64,000 nucleotides of DNA, from positions 6,343,563 through 6,407,562 of the forward strand of contig JAJEKV010000014.1 of assembly GCA_021234155.1 (NCBI GenBank). Reading direction: 5' to 3'. Positions 23,426-34,129 of the stretch are shown here, piece after piece. Within the stretch, counting starts at the first letter, position 1; every line of letters starts with the position of its first letter. The notes below the pieces were generated by a model that saw only the letters and a program-made list of their open reading frames with translations, made no database searches and was not told the DNA's origin. Position numbers and translations under genes: made by a program. Source of the stretch: Isoetes taiwanensis (Eukaryota; Streptophyta; Lycopodiopsida; Isoetales; Isoetaceae).

Positions 23426-26086
23426 TTATGCACCCTCATACAATGATATAGCATGGAGGTTGCTCATGGCCTTGTCCATCTCCTTTCTTGGGATCTTGTG
23501 TGTGTTGTCTTTTGCAATGTGAGAACTTGGATATGACCATACCACACACTCCACCAATTCCCTCCTTTGAGGGTCAACATAATTTGGCCTCCACTTCTTC
23601 TCCCGTGATCGGTGTATTGCTCCTTCAAGTTGCCCTTCTTGTGCCTCCCAATGGGCTCCCAATATTGAATTTGGAATCCGGGACGCTAACTCCTCTCCAT
23701 CGGGCATAGTGGTGGTCACATCAGAGAGTGCCACCCCTAACCATATTGGACTGATCCTCATCATCGGGGCCTTACTAGCACAAAGTATCCTTCCTTGATG
23801 TCCTCAAAGGGATCCCACTCGGGAAGATCAAACCACTTCGGCTTTGAGGCCTTACTTCCCACAAACCACTTGGGACCCAAGTGAGCATTCTTAGACGTGC
23901 TTGCACCTTGAGAACCTCCCATCTTGACTCGGCAAGAACCCGTCTCTTAGCTCCCTCCCACATGGTCGCATTCGGTTTCTAAGCATGTTACAACTTTCTC
24001 CCAAAGACTTGATTAGGGAGTCCATTTGATTTTTCTTAAGAGTGGAGGTGTGCTTTCCATTTCGAACATCATCCCAAAGTCGTTATGTAATCCTTGATGC
24101 CCTTCACCGGTTGGCTAGAGTCTTTGACTGTCTTGAAGGGAGGTAGTGGTTTTGGCTGCCCTTTAGGAATGAGAACTTCACCAAAAAAGCACCCCTTTGC
24201 CACAACTCGATACCTTGTCTGGGCATCCACAACTTGTCACTGGTCTCCACTTATATTGCATGATTGGTATTCCATCCCTAACCCAAAACTTGAATTGAAG
24301 TGGCTTTGTGTGTCTGTCAACCTGGTCCTTGCCATCTAGCAAGTATCCTTCTACAAATGATTTCCAATCTGCAACCTCATCCATCAAGAAAGCCATTGGG
24401 TTGGGGTCAATGCAGCTCTCAAACACATCCATTAGTTCGGGGAGAGTGGCCACGTTTTCTCTCTTGAGCTTGGTGGAGAAAGTTCCAAAGAATCCATCAA
24501 TATCATCATCGTATGCCCAACCATCATGAATCCCACTTTCACAACTTTGAATACTCCCACTTCTTTGTCAAGTATGACATTGCCCCAAACATCCATCTAT
24601 TCTTGTTTTCTTTCCAACGGTTGTCCAACCGAACACATAGCTCCTCGGCGTTGATTTCTCTAGTAAGGGGAAATCATCCCAAGTCCTCCTTGATTCACTA
24701 GACACCTTGGATGTGAGCTTTTTATCCGCCTTTGGTAACAAAGCGGTTGATCATCCATCAAAGCCTCAAAATGGGTTTGAAGGGGAATACCTCCTCCCTT
24801 CTATCGATCCTTTCTCTAGTGTTCTCAAGCACTTGAAAATAGAGCTCACATGGAAGTTTGGATCATCTCTCCATAGATCAAGCACAAAATGACCATATGT
24901 TCCAGTTCCATGACCATGTGTTAATACACCCTTGGACTTACTTTCATCGAAAAGCGTTTTGACAACGCTTGGGTAAAGGATCTAGCTTTGGCAAGAAAGT
25001 CTTGTGTTGGTCCATCTTATCATGAATTATACACAAAAATTTGTCCCGGTGCATCTCGAGAAAATGTTCTCCACCGCCAATACAACCTGTCTACATGATA
25101 TTTGGTCCCTTTGGTGATCTCGCAAATTGCTCCCTAATTGCCATTCTTTCTTTCTCTATTGCGGTTGATGCAAGTGTATCCTTGAGTTGAATGCAAGTGT
25201 TGCACTTTGAGAATGGCATGTGTTGTAGGACACTCACGTCCGAGAAGTGAGTGCTCCATAACTTGCTGAAATGTGATTGAGAAAGAGGCCTACCTCCAGT
25301 AGTTTCTAGGATGGAGTTGACCTCCTTAAGGCACTCCTTTTGGATATAGTGTTGTGGCAACACTCTTTTGCACCACTCGCACACCGTGCTTTCGTTCACC
25401 TTCGACTTGTGGGGCATAGATTGAGACATGTATCTCACAAAGCTCTCGAAGACTGCAATGGCCTTTAGAGTATTTGCTCTAGGTTTCAAAGTGAGTGCAT
25501 TACCATGTTGGAACAAAGTGTGCCCTTTTCTAACCTGCTCCCAGTATCTGTAAAATGAAGACTTGCTCACCCCAAGAATCCATCTCAATGCTCTCATACA
25601 TACCTTCATTCCCCTCAATTGATATAGCAGTCGTCCTGTGTTTTCATCATATTTGGAATTCCTACACAAGGAGTAAATGAAATTAATCCTATCTTTTTGA
25701 AGCTGTCCAATGTATTGGGACCTTATCTGCACGAGGTCATCCACATTGTAATGCACTGTGCAATCTAGGTTGCAACACTCTTGTCCCCTAATTGCCTCCA
25801 GGTTTTCTTTGGTTGGTGCCATACTTTCCATCCTTTCTAAATATTTGTCACTTCTAGGCCTCTTGGGCACCTTTGGCTGCCTTTTATGAAAGACATAGCG
25901 TCTCTTCCTTGTGATCAAAGGATGCTCATCGACCACCAAATCTTCCACATGGCCTTGGGTGGGCCTTGGGGTGTGTAGTTCAGTAGGGCATTCTAGAGTA
26001 TCACCATTCTTGTGTGTAATAAATCTAATTGGCCATCTCAAGCCGAGCTTGGGACTCCAAAGAGTGACCACGAGCACACAATGCAA
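23426..26086 (-). pseudogene. Transposase-like gene of the DUF7869 type, decayed
   Basis: The intact first block (26086-25091, 331 aa) has an N-terminal basic region, then CCNLDCTVHYNVDDL, a segment WILGVSKSSFYRYWEQVRKG, and FSKCNTCIQLKDTLAST. This order matches eukaryotic proteins whose C-terminal half is called DUF7869. After a stop the similarity continues in shifting frames: DKFLCIIHDKMDQHKTFLPK, LDNRWKENKNR (about 24590), a YDDDIDGFFGTFSTKLKREN segment (about 24450) and FKFWVRDGIPIMQYKW (about 24280). The acidic residues in HDKMD, LDN and DDDID would fit an RNase-H-fold DDE/D triad. Function is inferred from family pattern and from its place next to a TIR. At least four frameshifts or stops make it non-functional, unless some breaks are introns. 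Confidence 0.6.
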
Positions 26087-26386
26087 TCACTAGAGCTTCC
26101 CTGGGACATGATAGTATCAACTTCGATAAGAAGCTTCACAATGCCAACTCCAAGATGTTCATCTCCCAGCCTCTCATCATTCACACTATCAAATGGATCA
26201 ACTGCAGTTATTATGCCCTCTGCAAATACCGTCTGGTTGCAAGGGTGCAACAAAAGGCAACCCATCCTCCTCCATTGGAGCCTAGGGCAATGGCCTCCTT
26301 TGGACTTCCCTGGCTCCATTTTACTCATCTCACATGCTCCCTGAATGAAAAAGCTCACATTAAAACCATATAGCCCCAAACACCAC

Positions 26387-26580
26387 AAATATGACCATAT
26401 GAATCATATAAAACCATACAAACATATTAAATATAACCATATTAAATCATACAACCATATTAACTAAAATCATATAACCATATTAAAGCATACAACCACA
26501 CTCATTCTAAACCATATGTGAACATTGTAACCATATATACCATTGATACTATTCAACCATTGAAACCTTATTAAATACAT
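26387..26580. repeat. AT-rich ACCATAT-type degenerate repeat
   Basis: Words such as ACCATAT, CATATTAA and CATACAACCATATT repeat with variation for about 190 bp, just upstream of the transposase-like gene's start and within the spacer between the two divergent genes. Confidence 0.7.
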
Positions 26581-27142
26581 AAGATAACATATATAAACAT
26601 ATAACCAACCCTTTCATATCTTGGCATGGCCACGTGGCGCCTCTTCAGAGGCTGAAACCGTGGGCCCACGTCGGTAATCCACGACCGCCCGTCATGGAGG
26701 GCATGGCCCCGCGTGATGTAGTATATTATTGCACTTTTACGAGGTTCGAGGGTGCGCTTTAAGTAATCGCACCCTCTTCCTCTCCCCGACCATTCTTCCT
26801 CCCTGTTTTCTCGATCACTCTTGAGCTCCTGTTTCCTTAGGGCCAGCTTCACCGTCGGCGACGATCGAACCAAGCGATTCGGCGCCATCTTATGACAGCG
26901 GCTTTGGTCGACCGATCGGGGCGCTTCAGCATTGTAGAAGTTCTCAGCGAGGTTCATTGTTCGAGCGGGCGTTCTGCTACCGAGAAGAAAGTGAGGCCCT
27001 TTTAGTGCTGCTTTTAGTTTTACGTAAGTCTTTTAGTGCATTTTTTTCTTATATTACATTTGTTAGAGGCTCTTATTAATCCCCGATACAATTTCTGAGC
27101 CCGACAAATCCTTATTCACGCTTTGTCAACGACTATACCCAC
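26581..27142. promoter_or_regulatory. Spacer between the divergent genes of the 12-kb element
   Basis: This is GC-richer sequence without a recognised domain. By position it would carry the promoters of the minus-strand transposase-like gene and the plus-strand gene starting at 27143. I see no specific promoter element that I can defend. Confidence 0.35.
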
Positions 27143-27437
27143 ATGGAATCGAAGTCGGAAGCCTCCTCCTCATCCACCAAATCTTCCAGGTATGTTTTTG
27201 TAATATCATACCCTTTTTTAATCTCATTTTTCTGTATTGTTCTCCACTTTTCTCTGTACTGTTCTCCACTATTCTCTGTTTTCTCATTAATCTTAATAAT
27301 CTTTGTATTGTTTTCTTTTTTTTGTTATATTTTTCTTGCTTGTGGTTGAATTGAATACATTGTACATGCACAAGTGAGAATAGTGGTTATAGTAGCAAGC
27401 AACCGAGAGAGAAATCATCAGAGACTGGTGTTAGGAA
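27143..27437 (+). CDS. Candidate first exons of the plus-strand gene of the 12-kb element
   Basis: The ATG at 27143 opens MESKSEASSSSTKSS and runs into CCAG|GTATGT (donor at 27190). A pyrimidine-rich tract leads to CACAAG (27374), and exon 2 continues in frame SSENSGYSSKQPREKSSETG to a GTAAGA donor at 27438. Without that second donor the frame stops at once. The peptide is low-complexity Ser/Lys/Glu and matches no family I know. The link to the downstream exons at 30253 and beyond is inferred from strand and position only. Confidence 0.4.
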
Positions 27438-27619
27438 GTAAGATATTGCAGAGCATTAACAGAAAATAACTAGGAATGTCTTTCTCCCAGCAAGAATTCA
27501 GAATAGGAATTGCTTCACAGAATCTCCATTTCTAACTCACAGCAAATCCACTGCAGGAGACATGCAGAAGGGAGTGGCGAGTTGAGAATACTTCAGCTTG
27601 CCAACAATCAAGGAAGTAC

Positions 27620-28600
27620 AGGCCTTCTTCTCGACTCGCAGAGAGAACTTCTCGTTTCCTTGAGGCGAGTAGAAGAGGGAGTGTACACTCTGGACTGTTG
27701 GCAGGTTGAGGGATTCTCGACTCGCGATTCGGGATTGCACAGCTACCCAATGTCTTCACATTCTTTAGAACCCTGCTGCAGCCTTCTCGACTCGTGAGTC
27801 GAGAATGTGATACCCTGCCAATGGCTCTTTGTGCAGTCGCAGGTGCCTCCACCCAGTCTGAGCCACTCTCCTTCGAACCATGCTCATCGAATATTGCGAA
27901 GAGGACCGGGCTCGACCGGGTGGAGGCCCCTACGACTAACCATCGGGGTGTTGGCAGCGCTCGACTCGTGAGTCGAGAAACGCAGCTCTAGTGCACTCGA
28001 GCTGGCTGCGCAGCGGTCTCAACCACTCTCCTTCTATCTTCCTCGGACACAAGTAAGGGAAGTGGTTTTGACCGGCTCAGCAGCCAACTCTTAGCAACCC
28101 AATTCTCTGCGTGTGGTCGCAGATGGCCTCTACCCAATCAAAGACCGTCTCCTTGAACCATCTTGCTTCTAATAATATTGCGAGGGGATGGGCTCGATTG
28201 GGTGGAGGCCTCGGCGACTAACCACAGAGTTTGGCTGCTTTCTCGAATTCGTGGAGTCGAGAAAAATGTGCTCTAGTGCACTCTAGAGCTGGCCTCACAG
28301 ATCTTAAACACTCTCCTTCTATCTTCCTCGGACATTGCGAAGGGAAGTGTTTTTACCGTCTCAGCAGCCAACTCTTAGCAACCCAATTCTCCCGCGGTGT
28401 GGTCGCAAAGATGCATGCATTCCACGAGCTTGTCAGTGATGCATTCTCGGCTCAGGAAGCCTGGGAATGCCTTACCCAACCGGCACTCCATGTGTACTAA
28501 CCGGAGTTCTGGATGGCCAAGGCATTCTCGACTTGCGAGTCGAGAATGTAGACAGGAAGCCAAGCATTCTCGACTCGCAAGTCGAGAATCCCTTAGCCAG
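27620..28600. repeat. Cluster of CTCGACTCGCGAGTCGAG-type palindromes (left cluster)
   Basis: Short inverted repeats centred near 27729, 27793, 27968, 28250, 28537 and 28577 are variants of TTCTCGACTCGTGAGTCGAG(AA). Stem changes are often matched on the other side, and the centre varies (CGTG, TTGCG, CGCAAG). Half-copies occur at 27636 and 28445. They alternate with the larger hairpins listed separately. Confidence 0.85.
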
Positions 28601-28888
28601 CCAATTCTCCATTAATGCGGTAGCAAGGGCCTCGACCCAGTCAGAGTCACTCTCCTTCGAACCATCTTCGTCGAATAGTGCGAAGGGGAGGGGCTCGGAC
28701 TGGGTGGAGGCCTCTACAACTAACCACAGGGAAACCACAGAGGAAGCCAAGGCTTGCATTCTCTACAAGTACTGCACTTTCTATTCTCCTGTTTTTAGTC
28801 CCAAGTGCCTCTAGCCTGTCTGAGCCACTCTCCTTCGAACCATCTTCCTCGAATATTGCGAAGAGGAGTGGTTCGGACAGGGTGGAGG
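27846..28888. repeat. Array of six related hairpins
   Basis: Four large imperfect hairpins of about 81 bp lie at 27846-27926, 28127-28208, 28630-28710 and 28808-28888, and two shorter ones at about 28021-28068 and 28306-28355. The large ones start CCTC-NA-CCC and end GGGTGGAGG; the loop contains a TTCGAACCAT...TCGAATATTGCG-like core. The inner stem pairs CCCAGTC with GACTGGG (28630), CCTGTC with GACAGG (28808) and CCCAATC with GATTGGG (28127), so the arms differ between copies but still pair within a copy. No protein frame is conserved across copies. Confidence 0.75.
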
Positions 28889-28944
28889 CCCCTCCGACTA
28901 ACTACAAGAGGATGCATTTGAACCGCATCTCCTGGGCCTTAGTC

Positions 28945-29431
28945 CTAGCCTGATCTATGTACAACATTCCAAGTAAACAGTCCATGGAAAAACACACCTA
29001 AAACGGAACTGTTCTTTACCCCCGATCCAATGTTTCCTTGCCGAGCATCTCTCAACCTAGAGAGTAAATCATCTCTCGAAGCTGAGAAATGCTGGACAAG
29101 GAAACTCTTGAATCCGTCGAGCTTATCGCCAGTTCCATTATTTAAACACATACGGCATGTTCTACGTTTAAATAACATAGGCATCTCTGAAACTCACCTC
29201 TTCACGCAGTAATTCCTTGGGCCACTGTATCACGGATCCCGCAGCCTCACCCAGAGTCTTTGCTTCTTCTGTCGGTCTCTTCAAGAGTGTATTCGCATCT
29301 ATTACTCGTATCACTGCGATTCTCGCGTATCCCCTTTCCATGGCGCCGCAGTGTAGAGTTCCGGTGTCTGGCAGCTCCTCTCCGCTTCCTACCTTAGCTC
29401 CGTGCTCATCGATCAAATCAACTGCTTGCAA
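28945..29431 (-). pseudogene. DUF8039-like plant transposon-associated fragment
   Basis: The minus frame 29431-29168 reads QAVDLIDEHGAKVGSGEE, then ERGYARIAVIRVIDAN and ending AAGSVIQWPKELLREE followed by a GTGAGT donor. The pattern of a small beta-rich domain ending G-(S/T)-x-(V/I)-x-W-P is what I know from DUF8039-type segments in plant CACTA-like elements. A further minus frame (29184-28945) may be intron or next exon. It is a fragment, and the assignment is by pattern alone. Confidence 0.4.
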
Positions 29432-30252
29432 TAGGACGCGCGGTCAGGAAAAACACACATATGGCATTTTAGCGGCTTACAGCGTCGGGCGCCATTCGGA
29501 AGTCGCTAACAGTCGATGATCCCCTCCGACCCTCGAAGTTCCCCAATGCCGCGGGGAAGATAAACTACGCTCCACTCACTTAGTCCCTTGATGTGATTCA
29601 ATTTGAAATAGTGTTTGGGCGGGCTAAAGCGGCAAATCTTTGTACCCTTAGCCCGCTTTTTTTTTTTCATAAATGATTGCATGTCCTTAACTTCAAATTA
29701 AAGAACGCCCGATCTTTTTTACATGCAGTCCTAAAACTCACAACGCCACGGAGGAAACTTAATTTACTGAGTCGTCCAGAAGGATGAGAGGGCATATAGA
29801 AATGACTGGCCCAAGAAGCGAGGCGCAGGAGGGGATGCTTCGCCACGGCAAGAAGAAGAAGAAGACAAACACCCGTGTGAGCTCGAGGTTTTTCTTTGTC
29901 GGAATACCTTAACCGATCCATCCTTTCTTCTTAAAGCATTCACCTCGGACTCACCGGTGATCATCGGTCGAACTCCATTCTTCGGTCATCGAGGGACCGG
30001 AGACGAGCTTCTTGAAACAAATGGGCAGATTCTTGGTGGTATGTCGAGGTATCGACAAGTGGGAAGGAGAAAGATCATTTCTACATCAAAGGGACAAGAA
30101 GAGCTCCGAGACAAGTACAAGAAAATCGGTGTTGTGCTCTCCGCCTCTCGCGCTTGCATTCGAAGCATTTAACACTACATGTCGAGGACTGCCAGAAGAG
30201 TAAGTTCTATCGCACCAAAAAATTGGCAGTTTCAAATTATTCTCACTCTTCC
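29432..30252. other. Internal stretch of the 12-kb element, no gene assigned
   Basis: Several overlapping frames on both strands give Ser/Arg-rich peptides without domain pattern. A TTTTTTTTTT tract lies near 29660. I cannot place exons here. Confidence 0.4.
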
Positions 30253-31082
30253 ATGAGCAAGGCTAAGGGCACCGAAAAAAGGCCGGCGCCTTTAAATTGT
30301 CAGAACCTTGGGTGGAAGGATCTGGAAGGGATGAAGGAGGCCGGAACCCTAACATCCAGGGAGCTTGGTATGGAGATTTCCAGAGTCAGGGAAAAACTGT
30401 TCAATACGGGGAGCTTCACTTCTACTGTGCTGAAGACTCTACAACACTCTGCAGTGGGGAATGTTGTGGTTCATACACAAAAAAGTCCACCAAAAAACAA
30501 AGATGGGGATGATGACACCACACGGGAGGAGTCAGATGACGAAGGAGACGAAGATATGGTCGACTCCCCAAACCTCGATCCAGATGATCAGATCAGGATT
30601 TCTCAGAGAGGGGCACAGAAAATGGAGCGTCTAGCTCAGTATTATCCGTTGGGAATATCACACAAGCTGCTGCTGGACATTAGACGGCTGAAGGTTTGCA
30701 CGGGAGATGCCGTCTTGTTCAACCACAGGGAATTTAATCCAGCACACATGCTGGAGATTCTGAACCTGATGGTGCGACATCCTGTTGCAGATCCAATGCC
30801 TGCGGATGTCATACCTTTTAGCAGATCGACAGGTGAGTTGTTCAGCTGGAAGTCTGAGGAAGATCTGAAGGGAAAAGACGTCCGGTTCGGGTTGTAGGCG
30901 GTGGCCAAGATTCGCTTAGGGCGCTCAAGTATTGCGCACGGAGAAGGAGGTGCCGCGAAAAGGATCAAGGATAGATATGCCAAGCGAGAGTGCGTAGTTC
31001 TTTTCGGCGGAGATGCCAAAGAACCGAACCGGCCAAAGATTAGCCATCGCTGCAACACAATAGCGGCTGAAAGTGCCGCCAC
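30253..31082 (+). pseudogene. Exon of unknown-function gene in the 12-kb element, one nonsense codon
   Basis: The ATG at 30253 opens MSKAKGTEKRPAPLN. The frame has an acidic patch (DDDTTREESDDEGDEDM) and a possible globular part (YPLGISHKLLLDIRRLKV). It stops at a TAG (30895-30897) but the same frame continues openly to 31082 (AVAKIRLGRSSIAHGEGG), so the TAG looks like a CAG changed by C to T. The frame then meets a GT donor at 31083. Splicing to an AG at 31526 keeps phase with the next open block. No known family is recognised. It lies between palindrome clusters. Confidence 0.5.
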
Positions 31083-31526
31083 GTAAGGTAAATAACTCTC
31101 TCGAATCTTTCCATTCTCGACTCGCGAAGTCGAAAGCCCCGCCATCCTAACATTTGCCGATTATCATGGGGGTTTCGACTCGCGAAATCGAGAAAGCCCG
31201 AAAATACGTAAAAATCAAAGGATGTGGAGCTTTCGACTTCGCGAAGTCGAGAAAACCCTTAGCCAAGAAAAGAAAATTAGACATTGAATGGGACTTTTCG
31301 ACAAGGCGAGTCGAAAGCCCCGCCATCCTAACATTTGCCGACATCATCGGGTTTTCGACTCGAAGTCGAAAGCCGTGGTAATGCAGAAAAATCAAAGGAT
31401 GCAGAGCTTTTTTCGAGTCGAAACCCGCAAGAAGTAAAAGAAAATTAGACATTCAAAGGGACTTTTCATTTCGCGAGTCGAGAAAAACCCGGGCTACTAT
31501 TTCTTGTTTATTCCGGGTGTTTGTAG
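31083..31526 (+). repeat. Putative 444-bp intron packed with palindromes
   Basis: GTAAGG at 31083 and TTTGTAG ending at 31526 join two open blocks in the same phase. Within this stretch at least six variants of the CTCGACTCGCGAGTCGAG palindrome occur, near 31125, 31185, 31240, 31310, 31362 and 31475, one with the perfect stem TTTCGACTTCGCGAAGTCGA. Between them a segment with CATCCTAACATTTGCCGA repeats near 31142 and 31323, and the A-rich AAGAAAATTAGACATT near 31269 and 31436. Confidence 0.65.
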
Positions 31527-33149
31527 ATACTTTCATGCTCGACATTGGTACATTGTCCGAATGCAGCCCTTATCCCGACCAGATCATACACGCTTAGGCA
31601 ACTTGTGGAAAGCATTGGGTTGTCCTCGCCCTAAAGGAAACGTGGCTCCCCCGGATAAGTGGAAGACCTTTGAGAAACTATGCGATATGTTCTTTGGAGG
31701 GACAGGAAGATGACGAGGAGAGGAAGAAGAGGAGAAGAAGAAGAGAACACCAAGGAAAGGGGGGAGTCTCTCTCGGACCAATATGACCTCATTCTTAGCA
31801 CCGAGGTGCCGGGAGAAATGGACTGACATATGGGCTCAATGGACAAGAGGCAAGTCAAGGACAAAGAATGGAGAATTTCCAAGCAGGCCCGACCCCAAGT
31901 TGTTTGACAAGCGGTTCATGAAGAGGATACGGGGCCTCACGGACAAAGAAACGCTTGACCTACAAGGCAAAATCTTGGAGGGAACAATCCCCTTTCGGGA
32001 AGACCGGGAGTTCTAAATTGCGGGGCGCAAAAAGGATTATGCCGATCCTAAAGCGACAGCGTGCGTTAGAAGAAGGCATCACGGAGTTCTGCAACGTTGC
32101 ATCTAATGAATACCATGATTTTGATTATTACAAGGAAAAGGCTGCCCTTGATGAGGAAGACATGAAGGAATTGAACCGTCTATGTCAACCCTACATCAAC
32201 ACCAAGCTGAAGCGTAACGTCAAAACCCTTCCTTTCCCCGAGCGTGCTATGGCAATTGCGAAAAGGAAGCTTGGATTCGGGGTGGTCCCATTTAAGGCAG
32301 ACGATAGCTCCCCCCCATTTCTGGTTACTTTGGGACACAAGGGATTTGGTGGTCTGGAACTGGCACCTGGACCCGTGGCACTATTTGCCATCAATATGAT
32401 CGAAGACCCCACCCTTTTTTATGACAAAGCTGACATAGAGCAGTGGTACAAGACGAACCGACATGACCGACCGATACTTTCGGTTTCCTTGTCTTTTGCA
32501 TGCCGGGCAATCAAACAACTCTTTGTCTCCCAATGGGGTACTGATATTAACTTCACCAACAAGATCATGCACTCCATATCTGAACTTGATCATGAGTGGA
32601 CTTGGCTTTGCCGAAGGCACCAAGCTTTGCCAACATAGTTTTGGTTTTGATTTCAAGATCTACGGTCGACCTGGATAAGTGGTGGTCTAGCGAGCATCAT
32701 TATCTCGACAAGTTCATGATCTCTCAAGAGCGGATGGAACCCCGGAAGGGGGCAGGTTTATGGAGGATGTTCCATCGATGGACAAGGTCGCAAGGATGGT
32801 GCGACCGGTCCTATACATAGAATTCCTATCCGCCAAGAGTTATCAAGTACTTCATAACCAGCTTGGTCGAGGAAGATCAAATTGTGCGAAAGTGGTACAT
32901 GAATGGCCCGTTCTCTCGGGGGCTATCTTTGTTTGGAATGAAACCTATATCCGTGGTTGGAAATAAGGACATGGTTGAAACCATTCAGTCATACCGGATC
33001 CGCTTCATGAGCATTTCAAGGGGAGGAAGACAAATGGAAGCAAAGAAAGACGGCGGGGAGGACGAGGGAGACAAACCCGACGGAGACGAGGATGTCGAAG
33101 GTTTGGACCGTAATGCTGTCGAAAACATTATTGAAAACCCGAGATTGAG
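31527..33149 (+). pseudogene. Continuation of the unknown gene, frameshifted
   Basis: Open blocks succeed each other on the plus strand: 31527-32015 (PDHTRLGNLWKALGCPRPKG, later DKRFMKRIRGLTDKETLDLQ), interrupted only by a TGA at 31711-31713 that would be CGA before a C-to-T change; then 32040-32638 (ELNRLCQPYINTKLKRN, FLVTLGHKGFGGLELAPG, EQWYKTNRHDRPILSV); then three short frames to an acidic end (GGEDEGDKPDGDEDVEGLD) and a GTGAGT donor at 33150. The blocks line up as one decayed protein of several hundred residues. I do not recognise the family. Confidence 0.5.
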
Positions 33150-33298
33150 GTGAGTTTACTTTTGCTCTATCGGTGTTTCTCGACTTCGCGAAGTCGAGAA
33201 AACTCGTTTCCTTTCAATACCTTTTCTTGTCATTCTCGACTCGCGAAAGTCGAAAACTCGTTCCTTTTCGGCGGATGTCATCATTTCGGGAATTCCAG
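33150..33298 (+). repeat. Putative 149-bp intron with two palindromes
   Basis: A GTGAGT donor at 33150 and an AATTCCAG acceptor near 33298 bound two palindromes at 33178-33205 (CTCGACTTCGCGAAGTCGAG core, perfect) and 33232-33256 (slightly imperfect). The position again places these palindromes in non-coding sequence. Confidence 0.55.
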
Positions 33299-34129
33299 CT
33301 CAACGAGTCCAGGATCATTGTCAATGGATTCCAACGGTTCACGCCGCGAGGAGAATGAGAATGAAAATCCGAGCAAGACACCGCTCACGGCCGGAAAGAA
33401 CACGAAAAGATAATGATCCCGCATTTAGATCCCGATGAACCCGAAATATGGTCGAGCCAAACTCCAATCGGGATCCAATTTGGTCCCACCAAGCTTGTAA
33501 TATTTGACGTCAATGGAGTATTAGCTGCAAAGTATACCACGATAAAGACGCGTCCCCAAGATTAACACCTCGCAGATCCCGGTGAAAACAGAGCATAAAA
33601 TAGTGTATCCGAGGCCTAGAGCTAAGGAAATTATTGATGGTGCCCCGCACGGGATTGAAAGTGGGCATATGGTCTTGTATGGCAAAGAAAAATATTGTCA
33701 ATGTTCTTGGTGTTCTCGGCATTTCAGTTTTGAAGTTCAAGTTCGTTTGGGGAAACGAAAGGGTCGAAAGCATGTGAAGGACCTCGATCCAACCATCACA
33801 AAGGGGAAGCCTATAATGGTGAAAAGGGCCGGGGTTTATGAGCTATTCGGGACTATGGCAAACACAACACGCTGATCATAGGCGACTCCGCCTACAAGTG
33901 CTATCATAACGCCAAAAAAAATACAATCATTGCTAAGCCATATCGACCAAGAATATGAGACGGATAGGTGGTTGTCCTTCGGACTCGTCTGTCTTGGCGG
34001 AATCCCTCTTCGCCATTCTTGTCGCCGATGTGCTTATTTAACTATCCGAGCCTCACGGAACCCGATCCAGAGAGCAAGCCGATCATGAAAGCTATGGACG
34101 ACAAATACTTTGGTGAACAAGAAGAGTGA
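33299..34129 (+). pseudogene. FCP1/NIF-type HAD phosphatase-like domain, frameshifted
   Basis: The frame from 33419 reads DPDEPEIWSSQTPIG and then KLVIFDVNGVLAAKY at about 33494. The D-x-N-G-x-L box is the plant variant of the HAD/FCP1 motif I, whose first Asp is the nucleophile in CTD-type protein phosphatases. After frame changes the block SGHMVLYGKEKY aligns with the usual V-G-(I/V)-W-(S/T) segment, and LIIGDSAYKCYHNAKKNTI (about 33875) fits the motif with D-D/S-(P/A)-Y-K. The end is PIMKAMDDKYFGEQEE and a stop at 34129. Why a transposon would carry such a domain is unknown; capture of a host gene is one explanation. At least three frameshifts suggest it is inactive. Confidence 0.6.
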
